A DNA stretch of 64,000 nt. Origin: Glandiceps talaboti. Taxonomy: Eukaryota > Hemichordata > Enteropneusta > Spengelidae. Each line of letters starts with the position of its first letter. Positions within the stretch are counted from its first letter, which is position 1. The notes under the pieces were generated by a model. That model had not been told where the DNA came from. It saw only the letters and a list, made by a program, of their open reading frames with translations, and did not search any database. Shown here piece by piece: positions 34,736 through 49,799 of this stretch. The DNA lies in contig NC_135564.1 in assembly GCF_964340395.1 (NCBI RefSeq), forward strand, positions 4,995,361 through 5,059,360. The letters run 5' to 3'. Position numbers and translations under genes: made by a program.

Positions 34736-35149
34736 GTGCATGCGTCGTGGAAGGAGTTATTTTAATTCAACATGAGTCATCCCATGAAGGCGTCAACACT
34801 TCCTGCTCTTGAATTTCAAATTGTACAAAATAATCGAAAACTGACTCTGAAAAAATGGACCTTGAATAAGTATTATGGAAAGGTCCGATGGATGTTTCTT
34901 CACATATCTTTGTTTGATACCAAGCATGACTCAGTAGTTATTTAAAGCATATAGTATACCTTGTTTACAGACAAAAATGAGGATTATACGTATGCCAATT
35001 ATTTGCGTTGATTATCCAATGTCCAGTCTCTCCTATTCACAAACTACCCTACATCCCACTTCATGCAATTAATATGGGTGATATAGTGTATATGATATAT
35101 TCACATTTTACAATAAAATTCATATATTAAGTGAACTCATTTCTTGCAG

Positions 35150-35171
35150 GTAATAACATAACATTGCAATC
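35150..35171 (+). other. 5' UTR tail of DLH-like B
   Basis: Follows the acceptor catttcttgcag ending at 35149 and leads directly to the ATG, paralleling the acceptors just before the ATGs of A, B' and C. Confidence 0.6.
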
Positions 35172-36737
<1,566 letters not shown>

Positions 36738-36780
36738 AGAGACTTGCATAACAACAATCTCCAAAATCAACAAACTGATG

Positions 36781-36784
<4 letters not shown>

Positions 36785-36832
<48 letters not shown>

Positions 36833-37325
36833 GTCATTCTTCTTTCGCCAAGTAGAGTGCTCGATCACCTTGGAGAGCTATCATACATAAAAATGAAAGA
36901 AGACGAGTCTGATATTACATTGTGGAATTACACTACGGACCGTTTCACCAGAAGGATCGTCGGGTGTAATAGTATGGTTTAATAGTAGTCGTTGGCTATA
37001 TACATTCTGCTTTATGTACATAACTTATGTGTGTGTTCACTGACGGCTGTGTGTACACAAAAAAATGAAAACAAAGGTTACGTATTATTGAGTAAGAATT
37101 TGTTGTTGTTGTGCGTCAGTGAACACACATAAGTTATGTACATAAAGCAGAATGCACAGCCAACGACCACCACTAAACCACACCACCACACCCGACGATC
37201 CTTCTGGTGAAACGGTCCGCAGTGCAAATCCACAATGTAATATCAGACTCGTCCCCTTTCCCTCCCGTGCATGACAGCTCTCTAAGGCGATCGAGCACTC
37301 TACTTGGCGAAAGAAGAATGAAACC

Positions 37326-37378
<53 letters not shown>

Positions 37379-37696
37379 CATTCCTCCTTCGCCAAGCAGA
37401 GCGCTCGATCACCTTGGAGAGCCATCATACGCTGTGCATTCTGCTTTATGTACATAACTTATGTGTGCCGGTTCACTGACGCACAACAACAACAAGTTCT
37501 TACTCAATAATACGTAACCTTTGTTTTCATTTTTTTGTGTACACACAGCCGTCAGTGAATATACACATAAGTTATGTACATAAAGCAGAATGTATATAGC
37601 CAACGACTACTTTTAAACCATACTATTACACCCGACGATCCTTATGGTGAAACAGTCCGTAGTGTCATTACACAATGTAATATCAGACTCGTCTTC

Positions 37697-37790
<94 letters not shown>
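36785..37790. repeat. Two long foldback elements set in (TA)n tracts
   Basis: (TA)n at 36785-36830, 37331-37373 and 37700-37790 separates two foldbacks. The first (36834-37321) has arms of more than 200 bp starting tcattcttctttcgccaagt; the right arm ends in the complement ...cttggcgaaagaagaatga. The second (about 37378-37700) is an inverted, shortened copy of the first (ttcgccaagcagagcgctcg ... cagactcgtcttctttca). The central loop of each holds gtacacac and (CAA)n segments. Confidence 0.85.
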
Positions 37791-38210
<420 letters not shown>

Positions 38211-38477
38211 CAAGATCACAAAACTATACTTTGGGCTAACAGAGAACACATTTAAACAGCGATTCTCAAACCACCGTAAGGAATAGTCCATCTTAAAACT
38301 CTGAGTAACGACTTATTAAGTCTCTTTCTCTATATATATATGGTTAGTTTAGTAAATGTCATGATATACAGTGACGAAGTGAGATGTTTCAATCAGAGTG
38401 GCATATTTACCTTGCAAAGTTAGTCAATATGGACAGAGACCTAAATATTATATGTAGGTTAAACTGTGTGGTATTAG

Positions 38478-38816
38478 CCATTCCTTGTGAAGTTTCAACT
38501 TTTCAATTTCCAACAACCAAGTCTTTGAAAGCTGTACCTGAAGCTTTCGTCCTCTCACTAAGGACTTCATCAGCAGACTGAAGTAATTAACAAGAACTAG
38601 GAACATAGATGTTAATTAATATGTGTTAATTAGGTGTTAACATCACTCACTAAGACAGTGAGTGATATTGATTCTCAACATAGTAATTAACACCTGTGTT
38701 CTAGTTCATGTTAATTACTTAATTAATTAATTGGTGAGAGGACGAAAGCTTCAGGTACAGCTTTCCACGACTTGGTTGTGTTGGACATTGAAAAGTTGAA
38801 ACTTCACAAGAAATGG
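38478..38816. repeat. MITE family 4, 339 bp with ~80-bp inverted arms
   Basis: Left ccattccttgtgaagtttca...ctgaagctttcgtcctctcac pairs with right gtgagaggacgaaagcttca...tgaaacttcacaagaaatgg. The centre is also palindromic (cactcactaagacagtgagtg, ttaattaa blocks). The corresponding place downstream of B' (about 47720-47800) lacks it, giving an apparent empty site. Confidence 0.85.
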
Positions 38817-39130
38817 AAAGAAATCTATTGTCAAAAAATGATAAATGACCGCAAAACAATTCATTGGTTTTGGCATGGATGATGCACCTATCAAAATTAT
38901 CATTACACAGAGAAGAAATAATAGCAGCGCCACCAACGAAAGTATCTTATATTCTGTCGTTTTATTGGTGTAGTCATATTCCCATATTATGTAGGCAGTG
39001 AAGGGTGTTCAGAATGTTTAGACCTGATTCACTAAGCTACACCTATATTATACAACCTATATTAATTCAAAAATAGAGTAAGGGGCAACCTGTAACCTGT
39101 GATACGATATCTACACAAAATACATACAAA

Positions 39131-39166
<36 letters not shown>
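39131..39166. repeat. (AC)n microsatellite
   Basis: Dinucleotide tract downstream of DLH-like B. Confidence 0.95.
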
Positions 39167-39170
<4 letters not shown>

Positions 39171-39437
39171 ACACTAATATATATATATACTATTACTCGC
39201 TAATAATATGTAGTTCTTGATTTGTGAGATTTTCATTTATTTGCATCTCCACCCCGACCAAATTTGTATATTTATTTGTTGAATTTGTTTTGCATGAAAT
39301 GTTATATTTATAAACAAGACAAAGAATGTATTTGTGATTTCATATCTGGTGTCAATTAACAAAATGTGTCATAAGGAAAAATACATATAAAGTCATTGGT
39401 TACTATACAAGACACCATGTTTAGATTTATATGCATT

Positions 39438-39529
<92 letters not shown>

Positions 39530-39550
39530 ATAGAGAGGGGGAGAGAGAGA
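39438..39550. repeat. (AG)n microsatellite
   Basis: Dinucleotide array with minor interruptions at its right end. Confidence 0.95.
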
Positions 39551-40080
39551 TTATGGTAATGCTATGTAATAAATCACCTATCTATTTGTGCCGATAATCT
39601 CACATACTCTGAGACAATGATTACATATGATATAGAAGTTTAATTGATTCCGTATTGTATATGTATACAACAAATATATTGTACCAACAGCAATGAAATT
39701 TATATAAGAACAATCAATAGTGTTATAGTAACGCCATTAACGTAAGACTGTGTATACACATACACATATATCAGTGATGTGTTAAACATGGTGTGGAGAT
39801 CATTTTGGAAAATATGGCCTTTATTATACAGGGGGTCACACGCGTTGGTCCTTACTGGGGAGGGGGGGGGGGTCAGTGTGAGAAACCACATGTTCAACTC
39901 CAAAACACGAACGTTTAACCTAAGCATTTTTGAAATTATTAACGCCCTTCAAGGCTTGAAATCTTTGAGTAAACCCCACCATTTTATAGTAAAAACTGTT
40001 AATGACGTTCTTCCAGAGACTTCCCCACTGTCTATGGTTCTACAAACATTACGCAAATTGAGGTTGAGTGTTTCATTGAG

Positions 40081-40264
40081 ACACATACATACATACATAC
40101 ATACATACATACATACATACATACATACATACATACATACACACACATACATACATACATACATACATACATACATACACACACACACATACATACATAC
40201 ATACATACATACATACATACATACATACATACATACATACATACATGCATACATACATGCATAC
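40081..40264. repeat. (CATA)n microsatellite
   Basis: Tetranucleotide array with two (CA)n interruptions. Confidence 0.95.
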
Positions 40265-41800
40265 AAAACCAAACGTTTTATTTTTTAAATTGAATTTGCT
40301 CATAACATGATGGATGCAGCTTCAAAAGTAAGATGTAACATGAATGCAATTTCCAAAAGTAGCTAGTAAAATTGAAAAAAAGGCGGTATAAGTTGACACG
40401 AAGTTTGAGAGAGCCAGGGTGAGTACGGGGGGGGGGGGTTCCCTCCCATTCCAGGATATTTATGAAATTCAAGGACTACAGGAATGCTTTCTGGTGCAAT
40501 TTTAACATGTCAAGGTAGTAATAATTCTACGTAAAATTTAATTTAAAATAAAATGAAGCAGTGTGAGGGTGGGTACGGGTGGGGGTGGGGGGGGGGGTTC
40601 CCCCTCGCACCCCTTGAAAGATTTGAAATTCAAGGACTAAAATTATTATCTATTGTTAACATGTCACTATTTAAAAGTCATGGATATATACAAGGTGTCA
40701 TTTAATTTGGAGTATCAAAATGTTGTGGTTTTGTGTCATGGTCGGGCAGAGATTTAAACTTACAAGTAATTGATTTCTGCAAGTGTAATGCAACCATAGA
40801 CCCTACACGAGTCTATGATATAACAGGCATGAGGTATTGGTGTATACAGCACTGTTACCCAACCTTTCCATTTAATGTATTATTGTACCATCCATGTTCC
40901 AGCAGCGGCGCAGTAACAGTGACGTTGCAACATTGATGTTACATCAGTGTAACTGCAATCGATACAGCAGCATTGTTGCAATATATACGCAAGAGTTACG
41001 TCAGTGTACCATTCATGTTCCAGTGCTGTTGTAACGTATGTGTTGCAGTGATGAAAAATTGTAGTATACTTACACAACATCTACACCACAGTACATGTGA
41101 GAATTAGTCCACCTTCAACTGGACTGCTTGTATCGTGACCACCAATGCCTATCCAAACCTGATGATGTGCCCGAGTGTCCCACTGTTATATTTATGAATT
41201 TGTCATTAATATCCTTAATTTATCTTGGATTATCCTTAATGGAGAGATCCAGCCCCCCCCCACAAGTATTCGCCAAAGTAGCCATACTGTATCTTCTTTT
41301 ATTGCTTGATACCTCCTTTGATTTATCTTCTGATTGGCCGATTTCATGTAAATATGTGCTTAGTATCGCCGGATACAAAAGCTGAGTGTACATTTCTCCA
41401 GCGTCTGTGAAGTGACCATCACGGTTTCAATGTGCAGAGAAGTACGAAACTTAACACTGTAACAGTTGTGGACACATTCCAAAAGTCTTACTTCCGGAGC
41501 AATGGATGGGTATATAATGAAAGCCGGAAAAGCCAGACCACTGTTAACCAATCATGTACAATAAGCGGGAAGTGGCGCTGAATCACTTTATTTCAAACGA
41601 AAACATTCCAAAACAACGGGTTCAAACATTCAGGCACTTATTTATATAACCGTAACTATAGTGTAAGTATAGTGTATCATCTGTAAAACAGTGCTGTTAC
41701 AGTGCTGGCTCAACAGACTAGTCAGTCGTAAAAGAGTACATATACGGTTTGAAGTTATTGGTACAGCGCTGTAAAAGTCAAGATATGTAACCCGGCTGTA
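40265..41800. other. Intergenic, no gene recognised
   Basis: Holds two G-runs (about 40430 and 40589) and a short duplicated phrase, accat(c/t)catgttccag, at about 40888 and 41007. No exon or RNA gene recognised. Confidence 0.5.
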
Positions 41801-42219
41801 CACATTTGTCAGGGTTCATTAACCTGATTGCAAACAATAAGCTACAACGTCATCAAGATTGTCTCTCCCTTGTCTTTTACACCAAAATTGGTTTGGTTCT
41901 CTGAGTTCTTGTGCATTGTATGGTACACTGTTATTCAAATTTAACACATAATAAATTACGCTGTCTTACATGCAATATCGTAACAACGTGGGTTTTATTC
42001 ATATACTTTATATATATTGAGGCCAACAATCCATCCAACTGTTCATTCAGAACATTGTTATCAAATGGTACACAAAGACGTTACAACAGTGCAAAGAAAT
42101 GCAAATCGTGACAGATACAGCTCTGGACATGAATTGGCCACCATCAGTTACCACGTAACAACTGTGAATTACAATAATTTGATATACTCGTCTGTCGTCA
42201 TTAGCCGTTCAGTATTTGT

Positions 42220-42361
42220 ATGATCTTTTTGATCCTGTTCAACGTTCACTTGGATTTCCTGAAGTTTACGAATTTGAATTACTTGGCTGACTGAAGTCAA
42301 TATACTGTTGCTTTAATCTAATCATAAAAAACACAGTGTTCAAATATTCAACACACATGAG
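42220..42361 (+). other. Putative leader (5' UTR) exon of DLH-like B'
   Basis: Ends acacacatgag before gtaagtgta at 42362; homologous to 34080-34223. The 5' limit is unknown. Confidence 0.45.
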
Positions 42362-43640
42362 GTAAGTGTACATAAGTTTTTTTCTCCAGTCTTTTTTATC
42401 TTGTTCTTTTATTTGATGATAGTTTGGGTGCACAAACAATCTCAGGAAAAAGAAGTCCTTTATGCAATTACATTATATGCAAAAGAACACAGTGCCGTTT
42501 CTTGTAGTGCTTTAAACACATATGAATACATGCCATGATCAGTGTTTACTATATGATTGCATTCTCGGTACCTGCATTAATAGCACTTTACCTCATGGGT
42601 CAAAATAGAACAAAACGGTCGACATACACATGTATTCTCATGCTCGCCAAAAAGTAATGCATATGAAGCGCGTGTGGCGGAAGTTATGGTGTCGACCAAG
42701 AAGGTGAATGTTCGTTAATTTCTGATGTGCCTCTGAGGCAATAATATTGTATTATCATCAGGTACCTAGAATTGTAAAAACACCTTTACAAATTGAGAAT
42801 GCAAATATAGACAGGACCAATGGAAGAAAAAACTGTTGAAATCTTCACAGCAAAATATAGTAAAAACTTACTGAATGAACAGAAAAACAACGACTGAGAA
42901 GATATCCTTCCATTTTGCAAGGTAAAGCTGCAATATGCCCTTACACCCTGAAAGAAACATGTTAACATGTTGTGTTTCCATTCTCATTCAGCGAGTTAAA
43001 AGTGAGTCGTTCTTTTTTTCGACGTAAATGCATTTGGTATGAAAAATAAAGACATGATAGTGCATCAGACCAACAAATCTCACAATAATAAAATGTTTAG
43101 ATGATCGGATTCCCTAGACAATTCGAAGCTCTAACCGAAATGTTAAACAAATCAGTCCAGATGGCTTTCACATCTTCAATAATTTCATATAAATACAATG
43201 TTATCTAACTTTATTTCGAATCAATTTATATTCATTTTGTTAATTGTTGTCTTTGAACGTTTTGATGAGTCGACAAAAAGATTAGCTGTACACCAGCGTC
43301 AGATTTTTGGCTGATGATCATGTTTGAACGAGTTAAAAATTGTGTGTAATTTGTTGCATGCAAATTGAGTGAGTAAGAAAGAGTAGGTTATGGCTCCATA
43401 TAAACCAACCGAAATCAAGGCCTCTGATTGGCCAAGTCGGTCTAGCCGTAGTATAACATCTGTTATTGGTGGTGTACAGCGCAGCACCTGCGGTAAATGT
43501 TTTAAACATAGCATTAATTAATCACTTACACTGCTGAACTGTCCATCGTTAGCCTTTCCTAATTATACCTTCCTTTTGATCGAAAGAGTGGATTAGAAAG
43601 GCAACTACATTTATGCATTTTCTTACGAAAGCCATAAAGT

Positions 43641-43795
43641 ACGAAAGCCGTAAAGGGACTTCTGACTTCTGACTTCCGACTTCTGACCTCTGACTTCATC
43701 GAAGTTCGATGAAGTCAGAAGTCGGAAGTCGGAAGTCAGAAGTCAGAAGTCCGAAGTCCGAAGTCCGAAGTCAGAAGTCCCTTTACGGCTTTCGT
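43641..43795. repeat. Large hairpin built of 7-bp gacttct/agaagtc units
   Basis: Outer arms acgaaagccgtaaaggga / tccctttacggctttcgt flank runs of gacttctgactt and agaagtccgaag. The centre gacttcatcga-agt-tcgatgaagtc is a perfect stem with a 3-nt loop. The right arm has more 7-mer copies than the left (about 90 versus 62 nt). Confidence 0.85.
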
Positions 43796-44179
43796 GTTTT
43801 CTTGGTCAATTCTCAAGAAAACATATCACAACTATCATGGTTTAAGACTTGACCCGACTAATCAACGTTTATTTTTGCTTTATCTTTCTATCCTGTAAAG
43901 TGGGTTGCCTTGCTTGATACCTGTGTGTATCCATTCAATAAGTAAAGGTCCAAGACTTCAGTTCTTTAGACTTTGGAACGTAAATGCACGTTCGAGACTA
44001 TCAAAAAGTTGATGAAAGTCAATTGCCATCAAAATACCTGCAAGTCATAGAGACAAGTTTTTCAATCCTACGAGGTTAAAGCCATTAAGGCTCACTTTCT
44101 AAGTTCTATCACTAGAGATTTGATACACAAATATAAAACATTATATACATCCGTAACTTACAGTATGTTTTGGAAACAC

Positions 44180-44640
44180 AAGAAATTGGTGACACAAATG
44201 TCATTTTAGATATACACAGCGTTTATCAAGTTATTTGTAAAATAATTATTTGGCAGAGGTTTCAACATTTGATAAACTTGATATGTATATAAATTCTTTC
44301 AAATCTGATTCACCACTTAAACCTGAAATTTATTTGTCAGCAGTCACTCGTTGGAAAAATGTTTGCACGATTCAGATGCATTTCACTGTTTAAGATAGAA
44401 ACAGGAAGACGACACGACATTGACAGTGCCGATCGAATCTGTGTTCTTTGCGACTCAAATGAAATTGAAGATGAGTATCACTCAGAATAGAATTGTGTTT
44501 GCTAATGCCAGGTCCAAGTTATTCCACAATATTTTAATTCTTCGCCTACTTATGAATGATTTATTGAGCCATTATCATCTGACCAAGTAGTTGATTTACA
44601 AAGTCTTGCAGCCTTTCTCAAGCATCCTCTACCAGTAAGA
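44180..44640 (+). pseudogene. Second fossil of the same non-LTR retrotransposon family
   Basis: Frames read FDKLDMYINSFKSDSPLKP and EIYLSAVTR, then ARFRCISLFKIETGRR, DSADRICVLCDSNEIEDEYH ending at an in-frame TAG (44488-44490), then PQYFNSSPTYE and DQVVDLQSLAAFLKHPL in other frames. This parallels ARFRC...GRRK...RICTLCDLHEVEDEFH in the 27490-28140 copy. Broken by stops and frameshifts. Lies in the leader intron of B'. Confidence 0.7.
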
Positions 44641-45008
44641 CCCGAGGCAAATGAATTGGAACTGTACCTTTTAACCGCATAATTGTGTTTTTGTTCATAG
44701 TGATTTGTATTTTGGGCAAGTGGCTTTTGAATGCAATAATTGACTTTAATGAATACACAGATATTGTAATATCCTTTTCAGTAGTACTTCTACTCGTCCG
44801 CACATGATTCTAATCGTTTAAGTCAGGCTGAAAGAATAATTCACATATTTAAAATTCAACTTCCAAAGTTAGAACACTAATGAACAATGCAATCAATATA
44901 GCGTGTCTAGCCATTATGTAAACATTCGCGAAGTGATTAATGAATATTCATAACCTGTGTTATTTACAACCTTTTGCATCCTTATCATACTGCTGGTTTC
45001 ATGTTAAT

Positions 45009-45299
45009 GTTCACTGGCTATGTTTGATATCAACAAGCAGGAACCAATAAGAACCTGCACATGCTACACCAAGTCTTCTGATAGCAACATTGAATAAATA
45101 CAGTTTTCCACTACATTTTGTCTAAATGAAATGAGTTAACGTGCCACCATGCAGACATCGAATACAGACATATCTGCATCTAGTTGCAGTACGTTCAAAT
45201 GGTTTATTGCCAGAAATTGCTATCTTACTAGTACAGTGTAAAATGTGCAGTTTCTTATTGTTTTTTGTGCGACTGTATCAAACAGAGCCAGCAGTGAAC
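45009..45299. repeat. MITE family 5, copy 1
   Basis: Left gttcactggctatgtttgat...aaccaataagaacctgcac and right gtgcagtttcttattg...gtatcaaacagagccagcag are imperfect inverted arms of about 60 bp. It sits 268 bp before the first coding exon of B'. Confidence 0.75.
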
Positions 45300-45560
45300 A
45301 CATACCAACAAAAAATGTGTTCAGAAAAATATGCAACGACTTGAAAGAAGCGTTTGTACTTAGAGACAAATACATTTATTTGCGTATTTTCATCAGGATT
45401 GATTTTGCATTAGGAACGATTTTATTTCAATTTATCTCATTTGCCATAAACAACAGTGAAAATACCGGCTTATTTCTAACTGTACATATGTATAATAGAT
45501 ATTATTCGAAATGGATTTTTTACCATAATATAATATTTAAAATGTGAATATTTCTTTCAG

Positions 45561-45566
45561 GTAAAC
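45561..45566 (+). other. 5' UTR tail of DLH-like B'
   Basis: Only six bases separate the acceptor tatttctttcag (ends 45560) from the ATG. Confidence 0.6.
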
Positions 45567-46364
45567 ATGTCAAGGACATCTACTGCACTGATAACTACAT
45601 TGGGAATATTGATGGCTATCATCATCACCGGTACATTCTGTTTCTTTGCGATATACTACACGGGTCCACGTGCACGACCAGGTATGGATCGGGTTCTTTA
45701 TACAAAATCTCAGCAGGTCTGTTAGATATAATGGATGTACGAATGTGCCTTGCAGACACATGTTGGGACCGCAATATGTCTATTACAATGTACATGAACG
45801 TTTATATAAGGACGAGTGAACATTGTATTGCTGTCCTTACAGCACTTTACAGTTTACCGTTCACTGGCTCTGTATGCTCAACCATGTAGATATCACAAAG
45901 AAACTGTACATGCTACATTCTAATAAGTTAGCAAGATCGCAATTTCCGGCTACCCTTAGTCTGTTTGAAATAAACCATTTAAACAAACTGCAACTAGACA
46001 CAGATAGCCGGAGATTTGATGTCTGCACGTGGCATGTCCGTTCATTTTCATCTTTCTATCGCAAAGTGTAGCACATGCAGTTTCTTATTGGTTCTGCATA
46101 ACTGTATCAAACAGAGCGAAAGATAACCTGCAGTAATTATTATCCTGTTCTTATGGTTAGATTACCATGTATAAGGATATCTGGCTAAGATCCCTTGTTG
46201 ACAAGGTACAACTTTTCGCTCGTATATTGCCCGCGGGTTAAAACAATAGGATGAATATAGCTCACATAGTGTAAGGTTTGAAACACAAGATTTAAAGTAT
46301 AGTTTTACCATCACATTCTGTGTATGTCCAAAATGATCATATTGGATGAGGGAGCCGTTATCAT

Positions 46365-46401
<37 letters not shown>

Positions 46402-47581
46402 CATACATACATACATACATACATACATACATACATACATACATCGTATTGAATTTCCAGTGAGCACATGTATATATATATAATTTGAATTCATATTAGA
46501 ATACTTGAGATGGGTTTTGTCATTTTTTCGATGATTGTATGTAGTCTTAAAACAGAAACTATGGATAATATAACCTGTCATTCTATGTCATGACAACCCA
46601 TGTCTACTTCACTTGTTCTGAGATGCTTGAAATATTACGAGTCAAAACCATTATCGCCATTATTCTTGTAAATGATGCCTGAGGAGTATATTTATACTAG
46701 ACATACTCATGGTCATATTTTTCACTACAGAACCTCCTCCTATAGACCCCTGCCAGAATTGGAATGAATCGGCCGGATATGACATAATTAACGGAACGTA
46801 TGCCTTCATTTCTGCTGACTTAGTCGGTTACATGGTTCGACCACAGTGTACACTAAGGGACACTGCAGTTTTAGTTGTACATGGCTCTGAAGGATTCTAT
46901 ATGGATGGTATCTATGGAATTCTCTACGATTTGGCGCATCACGGATACACCGCCATCACACCAAGTTTATACAGAGAGAATTGGGATCCGTCGTCGTACT
47001 CCACAGACACGCTGAATGAAACTGGAATAGATGCCGACCTCTATAGAACGATGTTGTACATGAAGAGGACCTTTAAGTACAGGAAAATCGCTATGGTTGG
47101 TTTTGACTGGGGAGGAGACGTTATTGGCAAACACTGTAGAACACATTACCCTCATAGCCATATCCATGTTACCTCTTGTGTAACCATCAATGGCTATTCC
47201 ATTACTCCAGAGATTGCACTAGGCAGTGTGTCACCTGCTTATTTTATATTTGAAGACCATGGAGATGAAGCGGTTGCTTCTAATGCTCAATACATCCGAA
47301 CTCTTCTCAAAGGTGCCAACCGGATTATGTCTTCTCTGCAAAGTGATGAATGGCTCAATGGCACACCAGTCTATCTTTCAATTATAGAAAATCCCAACTA
47401 CTCGTATAACTACACTTGGGAAAATGGGAACTGGTATAAATGGGATGAAAATGTAGAATTTAACATAACAATCCCTTCTGTCAACGTAACTGAGTCTATT
47501 TTTTACAGTGCTCCAAAAGTTGCTTCAGAAACGGCCATTCGTTACATGTATTTATGGATAAATGCACACTCTTCAGAGTAA
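45567..47581 (+). CDS. DLH-like B': tandem paralogue of B, Asp at the nucleophile (321 aa)
   Basis: Exons 45567-45681 and 46731-47581, phase-1 junction, 966 nt. Exon 1 encodes MSRTSTALITTLGILMAIII and the rest of the signal anchor. Exon 2 is nearly identical to that of B, with the same GFDWGGD elbow (Asp at the nucleophile), the same FEDHGDEA and the same lack of the catalytic His. It adds two residues in HYPHSHIHVTSC. By eye exon 2 differs from B at about 20 of 845 positions, exon 1 at about 14 of 109. Same membrane topology and glycosylation sites as B. Retention of the altered elbow in both copies argues against a sequencing error and for an established non-canonical protein. Confidence 0.88.
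45859..46120. repeat. MITE family 5, copy 2
   Basis: Begins gttcactggctctgtatgct and ends gcagtttcttattggttctg...gtatcaaacagagc, matching the copy at 45009. It lies in the coding intron of B', so the two copies bracket exon 1. Confidence 0.7.
46369..46444. repeat. (AC)n(CATA)n microsatellite
   Basis: Dinucleotide tract passing into a tetranucleotide tract in the coding intron of B'. Confidence 0.95.
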
Positions 47582-48052
47582 AGAGACTTGTATAACAACA
47601 ATCTCAAAAATCAACTAACTGAAAAAAACAAGTGAAACAATATGTTGATAAACGCGTTTTTAATGTAACGTTCATCTGGTTTTTATAAAGTTTTTGAGTA
47701 AATGTATACGCAGTGATGGGGTGACTTCAAAAGTTAGTCTATATGGAAAGAGTCCTCTGTTGTCAGAAATGATGACAGAACACAAACCAATTCCTTTGGT
47801 ATAGGCACGGATGACGAAATACAAAGAGAAGAAATAATAGATACAACGAAGATATCTTACATTTTATCTTTTTATTGGTATATTCATATTCATATATTTT
47901 ATAAAATGAAGGGGTGTTGATAATGTTTAGACCTGATTCACTTAGATACACCTATATTATACAACCTATATTAATTCAAAAATAGAGTAATGGGCAACCT
48001 TTCCAGATGTGTGACATGATGTAATCATGACGATTTTGTGATAAGGCCAAAT

Positions 48053-48418
48053 AAAAAAGTTGTTTGGTTCCGGTTACCCGACCCCACCTAGTTTTTCACG
48101 CCGACCCTAAACCTTTCTTTTACATATTCAAGAAAAAAAATAAGAAAATCGTGAAAATTGTGAAAAAGTCTCGCAAGAAAAAGTGAATGCGGAAACTGTC
48201 ATCAACTTAAAAAGACAATATAAAACTGTTCTTTCAATCTGTAATGGCTGTACGTCTGATGAGAAGAAACAAATAACACAGAGACCATATAGAAATCAAC
48301 AGAAAACATAACTACCTGAACTAGACACTCACATATCAAAAAACAAAATCAAATAAAAATCCATCTACCCCACCTATTCTAAAATTGAATGTAATCGGAA
48401 CCATATAATTTGTTTACG
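48053..48418 (+). repeat. Interspersed repeat family 2, copy 2
   Basis: Starts aaaaaagttgtttggttccg gttacccgacccc, contains taatggctgtacgtctgatg and ends attgaatgtaatcggaacc. Opposite orientation to 5413-5735. Imperfect terminal inverted repeat ggttccg(g/a)ttac at both ends. Confidence 0.7.
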
Positions 48419-48436
48419 CCTAAGACATTTACATAT

Positions 48437-48461
48437 TATATAATAATAATAATAATAATAA

Positions 48462-48549
<88 letters not shown>

Positions 48550-48647
48550 AAATACACAAGTTATGGTACGGAGCCGTTACTCAGAGTTTCACGCATGAAT
48601 GCGATCTTCGGACGACTAAATTTTAACGGAAATTCAAGTGATGGAAT

Positions 48648-48730
<83 letters not shown>
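48437..48730. repeat. (AAT)n, (TA)n and (GT)n microsatellites
   Basis: (AAT)n at about 48440-48464, (TA)n at 48467-48547, then a second TA tract at 48647 passing into (GT)n to 48730. Confidence 0.95.
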
Positions 48731-48732
<2 letters not shown>

Positions 48733-49799
48733 TATTATTATATTTATTTAAGATTTTAATGTATTGTAAGATTTTAATGTATTGACATCTTCACCACCAC
48801 CACATTTGTATATTTATCCAATTTCTTTTTTGCACGAATTGTTATATTTATAAACATGATGATTAAATGTTTGGTGTTAATTAACAAAGTATGTCAAAGA
48901 GTTTAAAGAAAAAGCAAAACAAAGTTATTTGTTACCATATAGAGAAAGACTGAGACAGACAGACCGTATAGTAACGCTATGTAATAAGCCACCTATGGAT
49001 TTGTGCTGATACTCGTAGATGATACTCTGAGAAATAATATAGAAATTTGAAGTTTTTCCGTAATAAACAACAATTTAGGTTCTTAATAATAAGAACAATC
49101 AAAAGTGTCATAGTAATGGCATAATAGTAAGACTATTTATACAAAAGACCGGGGTCGGGTAAAAGGACAGGGGCAACGGGCCTAGAACCCACATAAACAT
49201 ATCTCAGCAACATGTCGTCAAGCATGGGGTGGAGCTCATTTTGGAAAGCATGGTCTTTACTGGGGTCCATGCTTTGGCCATTACAGCTGAGGGTCCGTTT
49301 CAAGAAACCCATGTTCATCTCGAAAACATGTACACGCCATTTCAATGTTATTAACGCCGTAGCAGGCTCATAGACATGCAGGGTTCATTAACCTGATAGC
49401 AAACAGTAACAGTTATTATCCATCAAGAGTGTATCTCCAGTGTCAATAATTACATCAAAATCGGTTTGGTTCGCCGAGTTCTTGTGCATGTACACTGTTA
49501 TTCAAATTGAAAATAAATTAAACGAGCAAAATGGGAAATGGCTTCAGCTGCCATTGTATATTGATTATTGGGGAGATTCAAATAAACTTTCCTTGAGCTG
49601 TAACTACGCACTTAAGGCTTCTTTCAAAAAACACCTGTGGGGGGGGGGGGCGAAATTTTAGGACATGTGAGATGGCGTACGACATTTGTGTCCCTGAAGG
49701 ACAGTTACGTGCGCCACTATTCAGTTCTGTTCAGTTCCCTTTTCGCACGAAAATTGAATGTTACTAAAAAAACCTATATGCATATTAATTTCATCCATT

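Larger units (their letters stand above)
41800..49370 (+). repeat. Tandem duplication unit containing DLH-like B'
   Basis: The start of the unit (agggttcattaacctgat...ggtttggttc...gagttcttgtgcat...acactgttattcaaatt, about 41813-41940) recurs at about 49380-49510, marking a unit of about 7.5 kb and the start of a partial third copy. Within it, leader exon, gene and downstream flank match the B copy. For example, ttagacctgattcact...acctatattatacaacctat is at about 39020 and 47930, and ttatatttataaaca at about 39302 and 48841. Copy 1 (B) ends before about 41800 and is interrupted by MITEs and microsatellites. Confidence 0.7.
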
